From Lepas anatifera (lineage: Eukaryota > Arthropoda > Thecostraca > Lepadidae): DNA of 64,000 nt. The notes under the pieces were generated by a model. That model was not told the origin of the DNA and did no database searches. It saw only the letters and a list, made by a program, of their open reading frames with translations. Below, piece by piece: positions 47,299-60,744 of this stretch. Numbering within the stretch: the stretch's first letter is position 1; each line of letters opens with the position of its first letter. The stretch lies in NCBI GenBank assembly GCA_034440635.1, contig JAOTON010001930.1, positions 705,321-769,320 on the forward strand, written 5' to 3'. The position numbers were made by a program, and so were the translations under genes.

Positions 47299-47353
47299 CC
47301 TGCAATGGAACACCCCCGGGCCGATAGTGCTGGCAGAGACTCAACGTATATAA
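47299..47353 (+). promoter_or_regulatory. Actin (+) core promoter
   Basis: TATATAA at 47347-47353, and 31 nt after its first base CCACAGTCCGT, as in the - gene. CCTGCAATGG at 47299-47308 is a weak CArG-like match (two mismatches). Confidence 0.65.
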
Positions 47354-47379
47354 GCAATGCCGGGGGCGAGCTTTAGCCC

Positions 47380-47412
47380 ACAGTCCGTTTGAGCTGTCGG
47401 CTGGAACCCCAG
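47380..47412 (+). promoter_or_regulatory. Noncoding first exon of the actin (+) gene
   Basis: Predicted to start in CCACAGTCCGTTTGAGCTGT and to end CCCCAG before donor GTAGGTGC, the same donor hexamer as in the - gene. Confidence 0.65.
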
Positions 47413-49376
47413 GTAGGTGCAGCTCCAGACTCCGACGAGGCTCTCTGGAGTGAGAGTGTGCGGAATACCCCCAGGCAACAGGTGGTGCGAAGTGATAGTG
47501 AGAAAATAAGTCCAGTTGTGCAGACGCTCTATCTGGAGTTTGGTGATCATAGTTCAAGAATATTTGAGGTATCGATGGTGCTGTAAATTGGCGTCACCTC
47601 TGGCTTTGAAAGCAGATATGCGGAGATGGAACTTCATCTGACAGAAATTTAGGAAATGAAAAATGAGTTATTTCTTTGTCTTCTACCTAGATAACTATTA
47701 GCTAACTATTATGTTTATCCAGTAGAATAAACATATTCCCTAGATAACTGTTATCCAAAATATAATATTTTCGGAAAGACTAAAAGAAATTGTTTTCATT
47801 GCAGGAAATTGTTTTCATGGCAAAATCTGCTAAATCGCTAACAAAAACTCTTCTATCTGGGACTTGATACCTGGAAACTAGGCCTTGTTTTTTGGCTCTC
47901 AAACTAACCATATTTACGGTGAGTCCAGCCATGAGCTAGTCAATGGGTCCGATCCTGATCCGGATGGCGACTGCAGTCCTCCTGTTTTGAGGCAAAAATT
48001 GGAGTTGGATGTAGACTCTGATGTATCTTTTCTCACACAGCTTTGGATAACTGCAATTAGTGGTGAAAGAAATAGAAATCTGCTTCTCTTTCATTTGTTT
48101 ATGCTTAGAATGGAAACTGAACTTTAAAAAAGATCTGACAGGTTTCTGCCTACCAGGATATTTCTTGACATATATAAAGGTGCATTCTTGTCTTATTCAC
48201 TTCATTTTACTATATCTTTATTTTATATTAGAAAAAGTAAATGGCAATAAAAGAAAATGGATCCGAGGGTAAAAAAACATTATAATCCATTGACTAGGCA
48301 TCAACTTGACTCAACATCAACTAGGCATCAACACTCCCTACCAAAGTATAATGAGAACAGAAAGTACCATACAATTGCCTAGGTTTATTAATGTCAATAT
48401 TAATGTTTTGATCGCTAAATGGTGTTCCATGGGACACTTTCTGATCTTCCCAACATTGCACCACATATCTATTTGCAATTTTTCCTAAAAATCACTTACT
48501 TAATTTCAAGCCGGTGGCGGGCATGAGTCACGTTCGGCCTGGTGGAAGTAAAAAGACCCCTTAACTAAAAAAACAAAAAAGCCTAAGAAAATACAAAAAG
48601 TGAAACGGAATTCTCGTCCAAAATGCAATCAAAGCCACTTTAGTCATTTCTTCGTCACCTCAATATTATGATTATTAGAGGCCAAATGACATCAATATCT
48701 ATTACATGAGGTAACTTACAAAGCCTTGTTTACCATAGAAACTAAAATAGCTCAAAATACTTTCTCAGAAACATTCGAAAGGTTTAAATGGCTATTTCTC
48801 ATTATAGCGTTATCCATTTCTTGGTCAGGCCTAAGTCTAGAACGCTGCCGCTCATTGAGAGTTGTGCATTTTGGTATTATATGCCATCAGGCTAAAATAT
48901 CCAGCACGCTCAATTTAAGACAATCTCTCCTACCTAAGAGAAAATATGGAAGCATTGCTTTCAGTGTCATTTACGAGCTGTTCTAAGCCTATATCGATAG
49001 TAGATACCAAGTTTAGATTAAGTTTAGGTTGAGGTCAATCAAAGTCAAAGATAATACATTACACATGCAATGAGGGGCAGACATTTTTACCAATAACTTC
49101 CAAACAAAAACAGATACGGCCATTATTTAGACAATGTTGTGATTCTCCTGTCAATACAAATCGACCGATATACAGTTTTATCATGTTTGGGGTCAAATTC
49201 AGAGCATGATCTGATCTCAGGTCAACTAGTTGACACGAAGCCACCTGGTATGGTCATGATGTAGTTATGTACATCCTTCGATCAGAAGGAAACAATAATA
49301 GAATACAAGATTGCATGAAAATCACGCACAGGTGAGCTGCACATCGGAAGTAACGGTCTTTGCTTCTGTGTTTCAG
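47413..49376 (+). other. Actin (+) 5'-UTR intron
   Basis: About 1.96 kb, donor GTAGGT, acceptor GTGTTTCAG. It contains a truncated family E element at about 48500-49272. Confidence 0.65.
48500..49272 (+). mobile_element. Family E TTAA element, copy 4 (3' truncated)
   Basis: Left end CCGGTGGCGGGCATGAGTCAC resembles copy 2. The body to 49272 matches 1700-2000. The right end is missing; it stops about 100 bp before the actin exon. Confidence 0.55.
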
Positions 49377-51242
<1,866 letters not shown>

Positions 51243-51292
51243 GCGCTTTCACTGTCATCTTACGGACTATTTTCCATCCATATTTATTATTT

Positions 51293-51334
51293 AATGCTGC
51301 TTCTGGTCCCTTGGTGAACATTTGAGTGCTGTCT
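51293..51334 (+). promoter_or_regulatory. Conserved actin 3'-UTR block
   Basis: 42 bases identical in reverse complement to 8904-8945, beginning about 50 nt after the stop. It contains CTTCTGGTCCCTTGGTGAAC. Confidence 0.75.
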
Positions 51335-51599
51335 GAGTGTCATCAGTGGATAGAGTTCCGATGCAAAATATTCGAGCACCATATTTTGCCTGGGGGCGTA
51401 TTCCGGGCCGCACAGGGATCACAAGCACCAACACTCCTTTTTCGCTGTGACGATAAGGGTGCAAATGGAATGGTAACTGAGTCATAACATCGACTTCAGT
51501 TATTGGCATTTTTATACGAAAATTGTATGCTAACGATTTTGAATACATATTGTTGACAACGTATGTGACTATTTCAGTACCAGTTCAACCAGAATGAAT

Positions 51600-51605
51600 A
51601 ATAAA
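51600..51605 (+). terminator. Polyadenylation signal of the actin (+) gene
   Basis: AATAAA 358 nt after the stop, the first good match. Confidence 0.6.
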
Positions 51606-54180
51606 AGGTTTACTAGAAAAGAAACTCATCGACATAAACTATTAATGTACCCGTAGTATAGTGAGCACAAATGAAGATACCTACTCATCTAGCTCATACA
51701 AATCAATGACTAAGATGGTGAACTTTTGTGCCACGCACCGTTTGGTCAGAATTTCTGACGCATCAACACAGAATGATGTCTCGCCAATGAAAATAGGAAA
51801 AATAACATCTTGCTCCCAACGGCAATGACCAGCATGTTAAATGATTGCTGCTCACGCACGGAAAGTAGAAAAAGTATTCACAAGCTTACCGTCTATTTTT
51901 TTCAGTCCGACGATCGATTTGTGTATTTTACTCAAGCGGGGTCTGCCAGCAGGTGTTTGTCACATACCCCATTTTAATTACGGACGTTAGAAGCGTCACA
52001 GCATCAGTTTTAGTGCATAACTAACACATGAACCAATCATGGTTTGCAATATGCTACTTTAAAATATCCTAATCAGGTTACATGAGACGGTTTTAAAGTC
52101 GAACCGTGAGCTTTGCCAACACACAAACACACATTCAAACGACAGGCATATGGTTTTCAACAGAGATTCCTATTACACGCTGTCCTTACCAAAGCGCACG
52201 GCGTTGTAACGCGTCGCAAGCCATCGATCTGCTGCAACGACCAGGGTTTTCAGTTAGGACACGAAACGCGCTGCCGCAACCGGTCGCAGGACGTTGCAGT
52301 GTGTCGCAGCAAAAGTTCAACATTGTCCAATTGACACCGAAGCGTCAAAAGTTCATTATCTGCGTCAGAAGCCCATCTCCGTGTTTTTTTTTCCTTTTTT
52401 AGTCAACAAATGTAACATGTATTTTAGAATAATACCTCGAGTTGAAATGCATACTGACAAATCTATTGATATTGGACATGATAATTTTTTCTTCTAAACA
52501 GCTATTCTTATAGCTCTAGCTGCCAGCTAAGTTTTGATTGTTGGTTAAAAACAGTTTGTCGCAACATGAGCTGCCAGACTGCTACAAAAGTTGAGCCTTT
52601 CCTTTACCGGTTAAAACTCCCGGAGACGGGTAAATAACCGCTCTGCAACTGCCACCGACTTTCGGCAGCGTCCCGGTTAGGACACCGCATAAGACTCGAG
52701 AAGAGATAGGAACAGCACTCCTAGCAATGAGAGATTTCTAAGGTGTAATGTTTACCGTTTTACTGTCAGCCTGTTTCAAATCAGGGAAGCCTTAATGCGA
52801 AGAAGTAGAAGAAAATTATCGATGGACTCCATTTTAGCCCATCATGGCCTGGGATATTTCGGCACCCACGACTGCCTGGACTGAAATTTATGACCCCTCC
52901 TCTACAATCTATAGTAAATTGAAATGGGGAAAACTCGGAACAGCATGGATGATGCCGAATTGTCTTTTACACTTGGTCTTAGTTTCAAAGATAACCATAA
53001 AGCTATGACGTCAAAAGGGGCCGAACTGGATCAAATTCAGGTCAATTTTGGAAATCCCATTAACCTCGAGAGCCAGTGAACCTATAAATAACCAGGGACG
53101 TCAATGTGTTGTGTTGACCCACGGAGTTGGGTGATGCACAGCCTTGTTACTTTGTACACTGATCAGATGAAGGTCAAGTAAGGATTATTTAGAGATCAAT
53201 ATACGGTTTATCCATTTCCTTAGAATTTATCAATCATATTAGTACCAAGTGCGTTGCTGTATTTTATTTCGCTAACAAAAGCATAAAAACATACATTAAA
53301 ACACGTGGTCTTTGTCGACCTCAGGTGACCATGTCATTGACCTAACTTCAGAATAGGTGCTGGCTGGGGCATTTCATTTTTACATTAGAAAATCAAATGC
53401 TCAGATTCGTCGCAGTGTCGAATTTTTCATGTTTTGACACTCAAAATAGATACAGTTAAAATTTTAAACGAAATAAAATATTTAGAGGTTGCTTACATGA
53501 CTGACTGTTTCTCATAGACATATAAATGAAAAAAGCATCTGGCTATAGCCGAAAACGAAACAAAGCAGCAACAATTATGCATATGCCATTGTATTTATTT
53601 AGCCAGGCTCAATTAAATTATGCATGATATTAACTTTTGGGGTGAAGTCTTAAGGTTACGTCAGGTAAAAAGAAAAACTTGAGAAGAGAGCACTAGTTTC
53701 TGGCAAAACTTACAGTTTTTGCACTGTAGCCCTATCTTACCACTTGCTTCCCCACACTCAAAACAATTCCTGGCATCGCCGGTACCTGTGCCTGTTCTGA
53801 GGCGTGCCGTGAACTCTAAATTGTGGTGGCATGTTTCTGCTCAAGACAATGTTTTTATCAACTGCATAATGTATTATTGGTTCCAACTTTTTACAGGAAA
53901 AATCCACCACGGATGTGCTTATTGGCTCCTTCCAACATGTTGATATGTAATGGTGCCTACTCATCATTATTTGAACAAATCTATCGATTTTACCTGCGAT
54001 TGAGTCACGTGCGTTCGGATAGAAAACAGCCTTTTTATCGCTCCTAGATAAGTCTTTATTTAAACAGTTTTTTAAGTGTTTTAATGATACAAAAATATGT
54101 TCATTATATGCATAAGGTGATTAAACTATAGGGGCCGCAATTTCACTTCATTAAATGAAATAATTAAGTTGATACTCTTC
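51606..54180. other. No gene recognised
   Basis: AT-rich intergenic DNA. Scattered AGGTCA words occur around 53030-53340 without recognisable element ends. Confidence 0.4.
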
Positions 54181-54183
54181 ATC

Positions 54184-55420
54184 ATGTCTCCCGTCATCGA
54201 TGAGCTCCTTTGCTTCATCGTGAACAAGTTAGATTGCCTGCCTCCAGAAACAATCATTCAACTTTGCTGTTCTACTTTCTCAGAAAATGATATTGAAAAT
54301 TCGAAATTTCTACTCTTCGACCTATGTGCAGACAAATCCCATGGAAGATTGATCAGACGCCAGGGTCCCAAGAAAAACGCAGAACTTGGAAGACATCATA
54401 AAGCTTCTTCAGGAAAAGGGAAGTGACATCCCGGCATTTGTGGCACAGAATTTAGGTAAGTTGCCGCCAATAACGTTTAACAGTATCGACGTTTCCAACC
54501 TTCTTAAGGAGGTACAAAATACCAGGACGGAACTGTCTCTGTTAAAAGCTACTGTAGAGGCTCAGGAAATGAATGTTAAAGAAGCTGTAGATTTGCTTGG
54601 CAAATCAGGCAAAGCTCATTCTGAGTCATCTAAGACATCGAATGCGATGATGAACAAACTATGTGAACGTGTGACAAAACTTGAGTCTGGAGCGCCTCCT
54701 GAACGAAAGAAGAGGGAAATCCCTATGCCCATGGTAGATGTTAAACAAACTTTGAAAGAACCTGTCTGTGAAAATTCAAGCTTAGGTCTGTCAAACACAA
54801 ACTGTGCAGGTGCTGTAGGAGGCCTGACGGGCCCTTCTTGATCCTGAAAAGCCTCGCCGTGCCATGCCTTGAAGGTGGGGCCCGACCTAAAATCAAGCCA
54901 CAGGACGAATGTTTAGACATGGAGCCCACGTATGCCGACAAACTTAAGCTATGGCACACTGTCAAAAGAATCAATGGGAAGCTTAGGTCTGTTCCAGGTA
55001 ATTTTGATTCTCACAAAACATCTATAATTACAAAGGATCAACCTGGTGGTAGTGGCTCTCTAAAACTCGGCAATGCAGCAACAGACAATTCTAGAGAAGC
55101 AAGTAAGAAAACCCATCAATTTGTCACGGGCTGTGTGAAGAATTCAGGCCTTCAGACTTGAAGCCATGGCGTCAGAATAACGCCAGTATATTTGCGTCCA
55201 GGTTTGGCACAGATGTGACAGCAGTGCAACAAAAAGTTATTTGGATGAGAAGCTATCCTCAATGTGAATGTCGAATCCGTACCTACGAGACATCAGTCTT
55301 ACAAATCATTGCACATAACGTGCAAATGTGATGACAGTAGGGTGTTCATGAAAGAAGACCTATGGCCTGATAACGCTTATGTTCGTTGGTGGAGGGAGCC
55401 GAGAAAAACACAAAGTAAGT
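54184..55420 (+). pseudogene. LINE ORF1-like protein remnant
   Basis: Begins MSPVIDELLCFIVNKLDCLP, shifts frame near 54380, and continues EDIIKLLQEKGSDIPAFVAQ into a predicted coiled coil (about 54500-54620, LLKEVQNTRTELSLLKATVE). Later frames contain TYADKLK, SIFASRFGTDVTAVQQKVIW and DLWPDNAYVRWWRE, an order I recall from ORF1 proteins of CR1-like elements. At least three frame changes break it. Confidence 0.55.
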
Positions 55421-57190
55421 AAGGATGTTAAAGTATGCAGCTATAATAGTAGAGGTTTGCCAATTTCAAAGCGAGGCCTACATTTGCGTCCAGATGTAGA
55501 GCAGTTCTTTGATTCATGTGATGTACTTCTTTTCCAGGAGACTTGGCAAGTAAGCAAAATCTGAAACACTTGAATTCCTACATGAGGAATTTTATGGGAT
55601 TGGGGTTGCCCTACTGACTATAGGGACAGCCTGTAACTGGTCATGCAAGAGGAGGGGTAGCCATTATGTACAGGCATAATCTTCAGCAGTTTGTCAGAGG
55701 TTTGGACTTTGGGTTGGACTGGTGTGTCGGTATTGAAATTACCATAGAGGATAGGAAACTTGTGTTATTGAATGTGTATATGCCTTACCAATGCACTGCC
55801 AACCATGAGCAATATCTGGAAAACTTAGGCTGCTTATATTCTATCATACAGGACCTTGATACCTCTTGTTTTGCCATCGTAGGAGATTGGAACGTTGATT
55901 TGAGCAATCCTAATTCTATATTTTCTGAGTCATTTCACTCATTTTGTACAAATAGCAGTCTTACAGTTTCATCTACCGACATGCTTCCTGCTAACAGTTA
56001 TTCATTTGTAAGTGCTGCTTGGTCAACAGATTCATGGCTTGACCATGTTGTATCTAGTGCTGACTGTCTGGAGCTATCAGTGATATAAACATTATGTATG
56101 ATGTCACTGATGAAGATCATATTCCAATGGTATTTAACATATTTGTTGGTAGTATTCCAAAACAATATGTCCCAAAACCAACCGAGCTGTAAAATCTAGG
56201 CTTAAATGGAATTCTTTATCTAATGAACAGCGTGGGTTTTATAAAAATTGCGTTCTTCGAAGCTCCAAGACTAGATATTCCTTCTTCGCTTGACTGCCAG
56301 AATCCTAATTGTATTGACGAGAGTCACCATCGTGACATAAGTCAGACATATGGAAAAATAATTGAAATTTTACAATCAGCAGGAAACCAGACACAAGAAA
56401 ACGTTGGTAGGTCCAAGAAAACGCAAAGACCTGGTTGGAGTCAATATGTTGCTGATTTGTACAGTATAGCTAGAGATAATAGGAAATTGTGGGTTGCTGC
56501 AGGAAACCCAACACAGGTCCCCTATTTGAACTTAATCGCTATTCATTGCAGTGAAGTATGCAATAAGATATATTAAGAAACACAAAGATGAAATATGTAG
56601 AGATTCACTTGCTAGAAAATGGCTGAAGGTGATCCTGATCTTTTTGGCATGACATTAGATATTCAGGGCGGCAAGGTACCTTGCCAACTATTATAGATGG
56701 AGTTAGTGGAGAAAAGCAATCACAGAAGAATGAAAAATCATTTCAAAGCCCTTTCATTGTATAAATGATGGAGGTTCAGAATATGGTTCCCGAATCACAA
56801 CACCTATTGAAGATATTTTGGTGTCATGTGAGGAAACAAAAATGAATTATAAAAGAAACCTAATAAAGCTTCTGGCTTGATGATATTATGCTGAACACAT
56901 TCAAATGCCCTGAAACATTATTCGTTATGGGGAATCTTTTCAATCTATTTTAGTTCATGGATTTGTCCCAATGGAAATGTTAGAGGTGACATTAATTCCG
57001 TGGTTAAATAAGGCTGGCATGATAACATGCAAAAATAACTATAGGCCTATTGCAGTGGCGAGTATCATGAGAAGCTCTTGAAAGGTTATTTTGACTAGAT
57101 GTGTACTTTTATGGAAACCCAACACAATAGTTGATTCAAAATGATGGAAGAAATGTATCTATTCTAGAACTAATAGATTCTATGCTGTTT
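55379..57190 (+). pseudogene. LINE ORF2 remnant: endonuclease and partial reverse transcriptase
   Basis: Endonuclease motifs appear in order: CSYNSRGL, LLFQETW, GRGGVAIMYRHN, LLNVYMPY, AIVGDWNVDL and SWLDHVVSS, matching the Asn, Glu, Tyr, Asp/Asn and Asp-His residues of apurinic-type nucleases. A frame break separates QETW (to 55564) from GGVAIMY (55651). Downstream come RPGWSQYVADLYSIARDNRK, LIPWLNKAG and NYRPIAVAS. Fingers and palm are fragmentary and no YxDD is visible. Confidence 0.7.
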
Positions 57191-57383
57191 AGTGTAGTTT
57201 ACATGTTTTCATATTAATAGCTGTAGAATAAATCGCTGCGTGCGCCTAGTGTACAATTGCCGGACCCCCGAACTCCTGAACCGATGAGGCCAGTGGTCAA
57301 CAATGTGGCAGGCGTGTTCTGACCTGTCAATAATCCTGCGCGTAAATTTTCAAGCAAATCAGAGATAAAAGGGTGTAAGGCCA

Positions 57384-58411
57384 TTAACCTGCGCCCCACC
57401 GGGGTCCGGCGCCACGTTCGCCCCACCGGGGGCCATCGATGGCCCCCCTCTAACTCCGAAAATATGGGGATTAGCGAAAATCTGCAAAGCTTATTAGAAA
57501 GCTCGCGTGAATTCAGTAAGAAATTACTTCACATGTTTAAGCGCTCAGGTCAATGGTCTGAACTCCAGAGGTCAAGTTAGGTCACGATAGGTTATTTTCA
57601 CTCAAATATGCAATGTTTAAGAAAAGTGGGCATAACTCTTATGCCATTAGACCTATTGAGATCTGGTAAACTACATTGGATAGGACAATGCCAGACCTTT
57701 TTCCGCTATGTGGAACGTAATGACGTCCCGCCAGTGGTTTGACCTCCAGAGGTCACCTTGTGACCTCATATGACCTCAGGTCACTAAAGGTCAGAAAGTG
57801 ACCTTGCCATAAATCAAATGAAAGCTAGTGATGAGCCATACACGATGGTGTTTGATTCAGTGCTCTAGCTTAATTAGGTCAAAAGTTATTGCCAAAATAC
57901 TGTTTTTGACTCCTGGTGACCTTGGATGACCTCGGAGAAGTCAAAGGGAAAACATGACTCCTGGGATCCGTGAAATGATTCCAAGAACGCTTTTCTGAGC
58001 AAGCCGAGCATTTGCAATCGTTTTTGTGGCTTTTAGATCATAAGACAGTTTTTTCCCATGCTTTTTCAATGGGAAAGGTCACGTCGTGATCTGACCTCAG
58101 GTCACGAAATCGGAAAATCCCGGATATACACCTTGTAGACTCTGGCGGGGCCATAAAGTGTTGGAAGTTCAAATCGATCAACTGAGAAACGTAGCTCTTA
58201 TGGAGCTCAAAAGTTGAAGTCAGGTGACCTTGGTTGACCTCGCCTGGTGACCTAACCTTGGGTGACCAGGGGTAAAAATTTCAGGAATGGTGGGGGAAAA
58301 TAATGTATTGAGAGATAGAGCCCTCAACCGCGACCCTGCGTCTCATCGTTGTTCTGCTATCCCGAAAAGGCTTAGGGGGCCATCGATGGCCCCCGGTGGG
58401 GTGAGGGTTAA
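57384..58411 (+). mobile_element. Family B TTAA element, copy 2
   Basis: Complete, about 1.03 kb, from TTAACCTGCGCCCCACCGGG to GGTGGGGTGAGGGTTAA, with GGGGGCCATCGATGGC palindromes inside both ends. Its right TTAA is also the left TTAA of the following A element. Confidence 0.85.
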
Positions 58412-59249
58412 CACACGCATTGACGGGGATCTGAGCCACCTTCGCATTGACGGAGGGCGGGTACCCGCCCCCCTAAGATATCCAGAACCACGGTAGGTAG
58501 CGAAAAACGGTAAACGGCGTTGGGCTGCCCACCCACTTCTCCATCGAAAACATTTGAACCATTTTTTGTCAGGTCACATTTAAGGTCACGAGAGGTCATA
58601 ACATGCCGTCATAGGGATAACATGTAAATTCAGTTTTTCGGCCATTACATCTGAACAAGTAAAGATAGAGCAAAACGACTTAAACTATATGAATCCTCTC
58701 AGCAAGCCGAATCGAATGATCTATAATTTTACCTTGCAATGTCAAATTAAAGATTTGACCTGACCTGAGGTCAGGTCAGGGTCAAATTATATAAAATGCA
58801 AATCATTAGAACCGCAAAGCCCAGGCGAGTCTAATGCAGCTAAAATAAATGCTCTATCGCCATCCGGTACTGAGTTATTCCGTAAAAAATATTTTTCCAT
58901 GTATTTCCAATGGAGAGGTCATGACTCGTACCTGATCTTAGGTCATCGATGTCAAAAATACCGGAACATATTTTAGAGAACTCGGTGGGGCCATTATGTG
59001 ATATGAGTTTCAATCGGATAAGTTCACCCTGCTCCGACTTATGCTGTCTTAAACTTTTGAGGTTAGGTCACTTGACCTGTACTGGTGACCTGACCTGAGA
59101 CGATCTAACCTAAAAATTTTAACAGAAGTTGTAAAAATGATGAGGGAAAAGGTATGCCAAGTACGGCGGCGCTACGCGCCGCCGTTTCTCTGCTGTCTCC
59201 GAAAAACCAGAGGGGGCGGGTACCCACCCCGCGTCAATGCGCGTGTTAA
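58408..59249 (-). mobile_element. Family A TTAA element, copy 4 (inverted)
   Basis: Complete copy in reverse orientation, TTAACACACGCATTGACGGG to GTCAATGCGCGTGTTAA. Palindromic AGGTCA cluster at 58756-58778. It shares TTAA 58408-58411 with B copy 2. Confidence 0.85.
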
Positions 59250-59562
59250 TGAAAAGTTTTGGAATACCCCAACTCAACAAAATAAAATTGAGGAATGTTT
59301 GATCACACACAGAAATTTGAATTATTGAATTCATAAAACAAATATTAATACATTTTGTATCGAGAATCAGGTTTTTACAAGCCAGATAACATTTTAGGTA
59401 GGAGTGGTAGTCCAGATTTTTTAAGAAGAGCTTTCAAGACGAGGGTAAAAACCATTTTTTACTTGTTTAGGTGATTTACCCTTTTACAGGTTTATCAATG
59501 CTATAATAAGAAAAAAATGCCCGAGACAGCCTTGCCCAACAACGACTTTGAAACATTGCATG
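59250..59562. other. Spacer between A elements
   Basis: AT-rich. It includes a stretch in which one frame reads RSGSPDFLRRAFKTRVKTIF, possibly a C-terminal retrotransposon scrap. Confidence 0.3.
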
Positions 59563-60319
59563 GTGTATCTTTTCCCTTATCTTTTTTACAACTTCTGTGA
59601 AAATTTTAAAGGTTAGGTCATCTCAGGTCAGGTCACCAGTACAGGTCAAGTGACCCGACCTCAAAAAAAGTTTAAGATAGCATAAGTCGGAGCAGGGTGA
59701 ACTTATCCGATTGAAGCGCATATCACATAATGGCCCCACTGAGTTCTCTAACATATGTTCCGGTATTTTTGATATTGATGACCTAAGGTCAGGTACGAGG
59801 CATGACTCTCTCCATTGGAAATACATGGGAAAAATGGTTTTACGGAATAACTCAGTAACGGATGGTGATAGAGCATTTATTTTAGCTGCATTAGACTCGC
59901 CTGGGCTTTGCGGTTCTAATGATATGCATTTTATATAATTTGACCTGACCTGACCTCAGTTCAGGTCAAATCCTTGATTTGACCTAGCAAGGTCAAATTA
60001 TATATCATTCGATTCGGCTTGCTAAGAAGATTTTCATATAGTTTAAGTCGTTTTGCTTTATCTTTACTTGTTCAGATGAAATGCCCGAAAAACTGAATTT
60101 TACATGTTATCCCTATGACGGGCATGTTTTGACCTCTCGTGACCTTAAATGTGACCTGACAAAAATGGTTAAAATGTTTTCGATGGAGAAGTGGATGGGC
60201 AGCCCAACGCCGTTTACCGTTTTTCGCTACCTACCGTGGTTCTCGAGATCTTTAGGGGGGCGGAGTACCCCGCCCCCGTCAATGCGAAGGTGGCTCAGAC
60301 CCCCGTCAATGCGTGTTAA
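59563..60319 (+). mobile_element. Family A TTAA element, copy 5 (left end missing)
   Basis: Begins at the TCTTTTCCCTTATC part of the consensus, without the left inverted repeat and hairpin. It ends CCCCGTCAATGCGTGTTAA. Confidence 0.8.
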
Positions 60320-60744
60320 TAATAATGCAAGTCGTTGAAACAAACATCAAACTGAGAAACAGAAAAACAAAAAAGAAATCAGAGAAAAAGTGATGGAACA
60401 AACGGAGAGTAATAGTACAACTAAATGAACACAATGGAACGAAACAAAATGAAATAAATGTAAAAAGGATGACGTGGTCGGAACATTATTGCGTAAAAAA
60501 CACGCCTAAGAAGCAAATAAGGAGAAGAAGAAGAAACAAAAATATCAGCATATAGCAAAATTCTAAGTCAGTAAAAATATATTTGCACATATGTTGCATG
60601 CTCTAAATTAAAGGCAAAACTGCTTCACTATCTCTTTGATCTTATATTTCTTATCGTTTTTACATAATGTTATCACATACGAGACCAAGGAGAGAAATGA
60701 CTTCAGCAAAGAAAGAAAGACAAAGCAAAGAAGGGGACAGTCTC
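60320..60744. other. A-rich spacer
   Basis: Strongly A-rich on +. No feature recognised. Confidence 0.45.

Larger units (their letters stand above)
54181..57190 (+). mobile_element. Decayed LINE, CR1/L2-like, with ORF1 and ORF2 remnants
   Basis: An ORF1-like part (about 54184-55420) is followed by an ORF2-like part with an apurinic endonuclease and traces of reverse transcriptase (NYRPIAVASIM near 57040). Many frameshifts and stops are present. There are no clear ends, target duplication or 3' tail. Confidence 0.75.
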
